NCBI GenBank assembly: GCA_028869495.1
Contig: JAGWRY010000311.1
Coordinates: 1-5,066, forward strand
Reading direction: 5' to 3'
From: Elusimicrobiota bacterium
GTDB taxonomy: Bacteria; Elusimicrobiota; Elusimicrobia; UBA1565; UBA9628
DNA length: 5,066 nucleotides
Below, in pieces: positions 4,938 through 5,066 of this stretch; the first letter of the stretch is position 1, and each line of letters opens with the position of its first letter. The notes beneath the pieces are model-generated. The model was not told the origin of the DNA, searched no databases, and was given only the letters and a program-made list of their open reading frames with translations. The position numbers were made by a program, and so were the translations under genes.

Positions 4938-4960
4938 AAGGGGTCAGGCACGAAATTAAC
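4932..4960. repeat. REP-like intergenic motif between TTAAC direct repeats
   Basis: The segment reads TTAAC (4932-4936), a 19-bp core containing GGGGTCAGGCACG (4940-4952), and TTAAC again (4956-4960). From memory, GGGGTCAGGCAC / GTGCCTGACCCC resembles short interspersed repeats seen near RAYT (REP-associated tyrosine transposase) genes in several bacterial phyla; this was not searched. It lies in the divergent gap between the trmO operon and the gene starting near 5001. The surrounding stretch, about 4925-4976, is far richer in A/T than the rest of the window. No transposase gene is present here. Confidence 0.45.
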
Positions 4961-5000
4961 TTTTCTGGAACAAAACGGGGGGCGGGCGCGTAGGGAGCGC

Positions 5001-5066
5001 GTGGAGATCGTCATCGAGTCGGCGGGCGCCCCGGCGGCGCTGGTCCGGCGCGCGGCGCGCGCGGCC
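5001..5066 (+). CDS. Possible start of a plus-strand gene, truncated by the window edge
   Basis: A GTG at 5001 opens a frame that stays open for 22 codons to the right edge. It is preceded by AGGGAG (4992-4997), a plausible but closely spaced Shine-Dalgarno sequence. The predicted start VEIVIESAGAPAALVRRAARAA looks like a beta strand followed by an Arg/Ala helix, an arrangement seen at the N-terminus of YbeY and many other small enzymes; 22 residues do not allow an assignment. The frame is also open further upstream, so the exact start is uncertain. It is divergent from the trmO operon. Confidence 0.42.
   Translation, partial: MEIVIESAGAPAALVRRAARAA

Noticed and set aside
4493..5014. Minus-strand open frame of 173 codons running through the AT-rich island
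   Set aside because: It overlaps the better supported small membrane-protein and trmO frames, and most of it is Arg/Pro/Gly low complexity.
5001..5066. Assignment of the right-edge fragment as YbeY
   Set aside because: A strand-then-helix start fits YbeY but also many other proteins; no YbeY motif lies within 22 residues.

Overview
The window is very GC-rich (roughly 70 %) with almost exclusively G/C-ending codons. It is typical bacterial chromosome: tightly packed housekeeping and hypothetical genes, and no phage, plasmid, CRISPR or defence genes. No marker fixes the phylum. A high-GC Gram-negative lineage is suggested by two Sec signal peptides (one followed by an Ala-rich tract), a TRAM-less iron-sulfur RNA methyltransferase and a GGGGTCAGGCAC-type intergenic repeat. 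Elusimicrobiota, or a deltaproteobacteria-like group such as Myxococcota or Bdellovibrionota, is my tentative guess and is inference only.

Layout. The left edge holds the start of an exported Ala-rich protein on the minus strand (1-170). A 139-bp divergent intergenic region follows, with two 19-bp copies of a hairpin-forming repeat. Next is a plus-strand pair: ychF (310-1380), overlapping by 29 bp a TrmA/RumA-family (uracil-5-)RNA methyltransferase (1352-2548). A consensus TATAAT box lies just past the methyltransferase stop and precedes a tRNA-Arg gene with anticodon GCG (2580-2651). Only 22 bp further on, a four-helix membrane protein starts (2674-3045). It converges on three minus-strand genes: a secreted four-cysteine protein (3059-3799), trmO/tsaA (3843-4604) and a small one-helix membrane protein (4606-4923). 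The last two are separated by 1 bp and look co-transcribed. The right edge has an AT-rich intergenic island with a REP-like motif and the possible start of another plus-strand gene (from 5001).

Theme. Most recognisable genes act on translation: the ribosome-associated ATPase YchF, a 5-methyluridine RNA methyltransferase, a tRNA-Arg, and TrmO, which methylates t6A37 in tRNA-Thr. This may be only loose clustering.

Most interesting signals: (1) a tRNA-Arg with anticodon GCG where bacteria normally use ACG/inosine, matching the dominant CGC codon, with a mismatch at T-stem pair 51-63; (2) -10-like hexamers only 5-9 nt before four start codons that lack a Shine-Dalgarno sequence, which suggests leaderless or near-leaderless mRNAs; (3) a likely tRNA-mRNA dicistron; (4) the tandem hairpin repeat upstream of ychF; (5) the AT-rich REP-like island. 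I found no clearly new multi-gene system.
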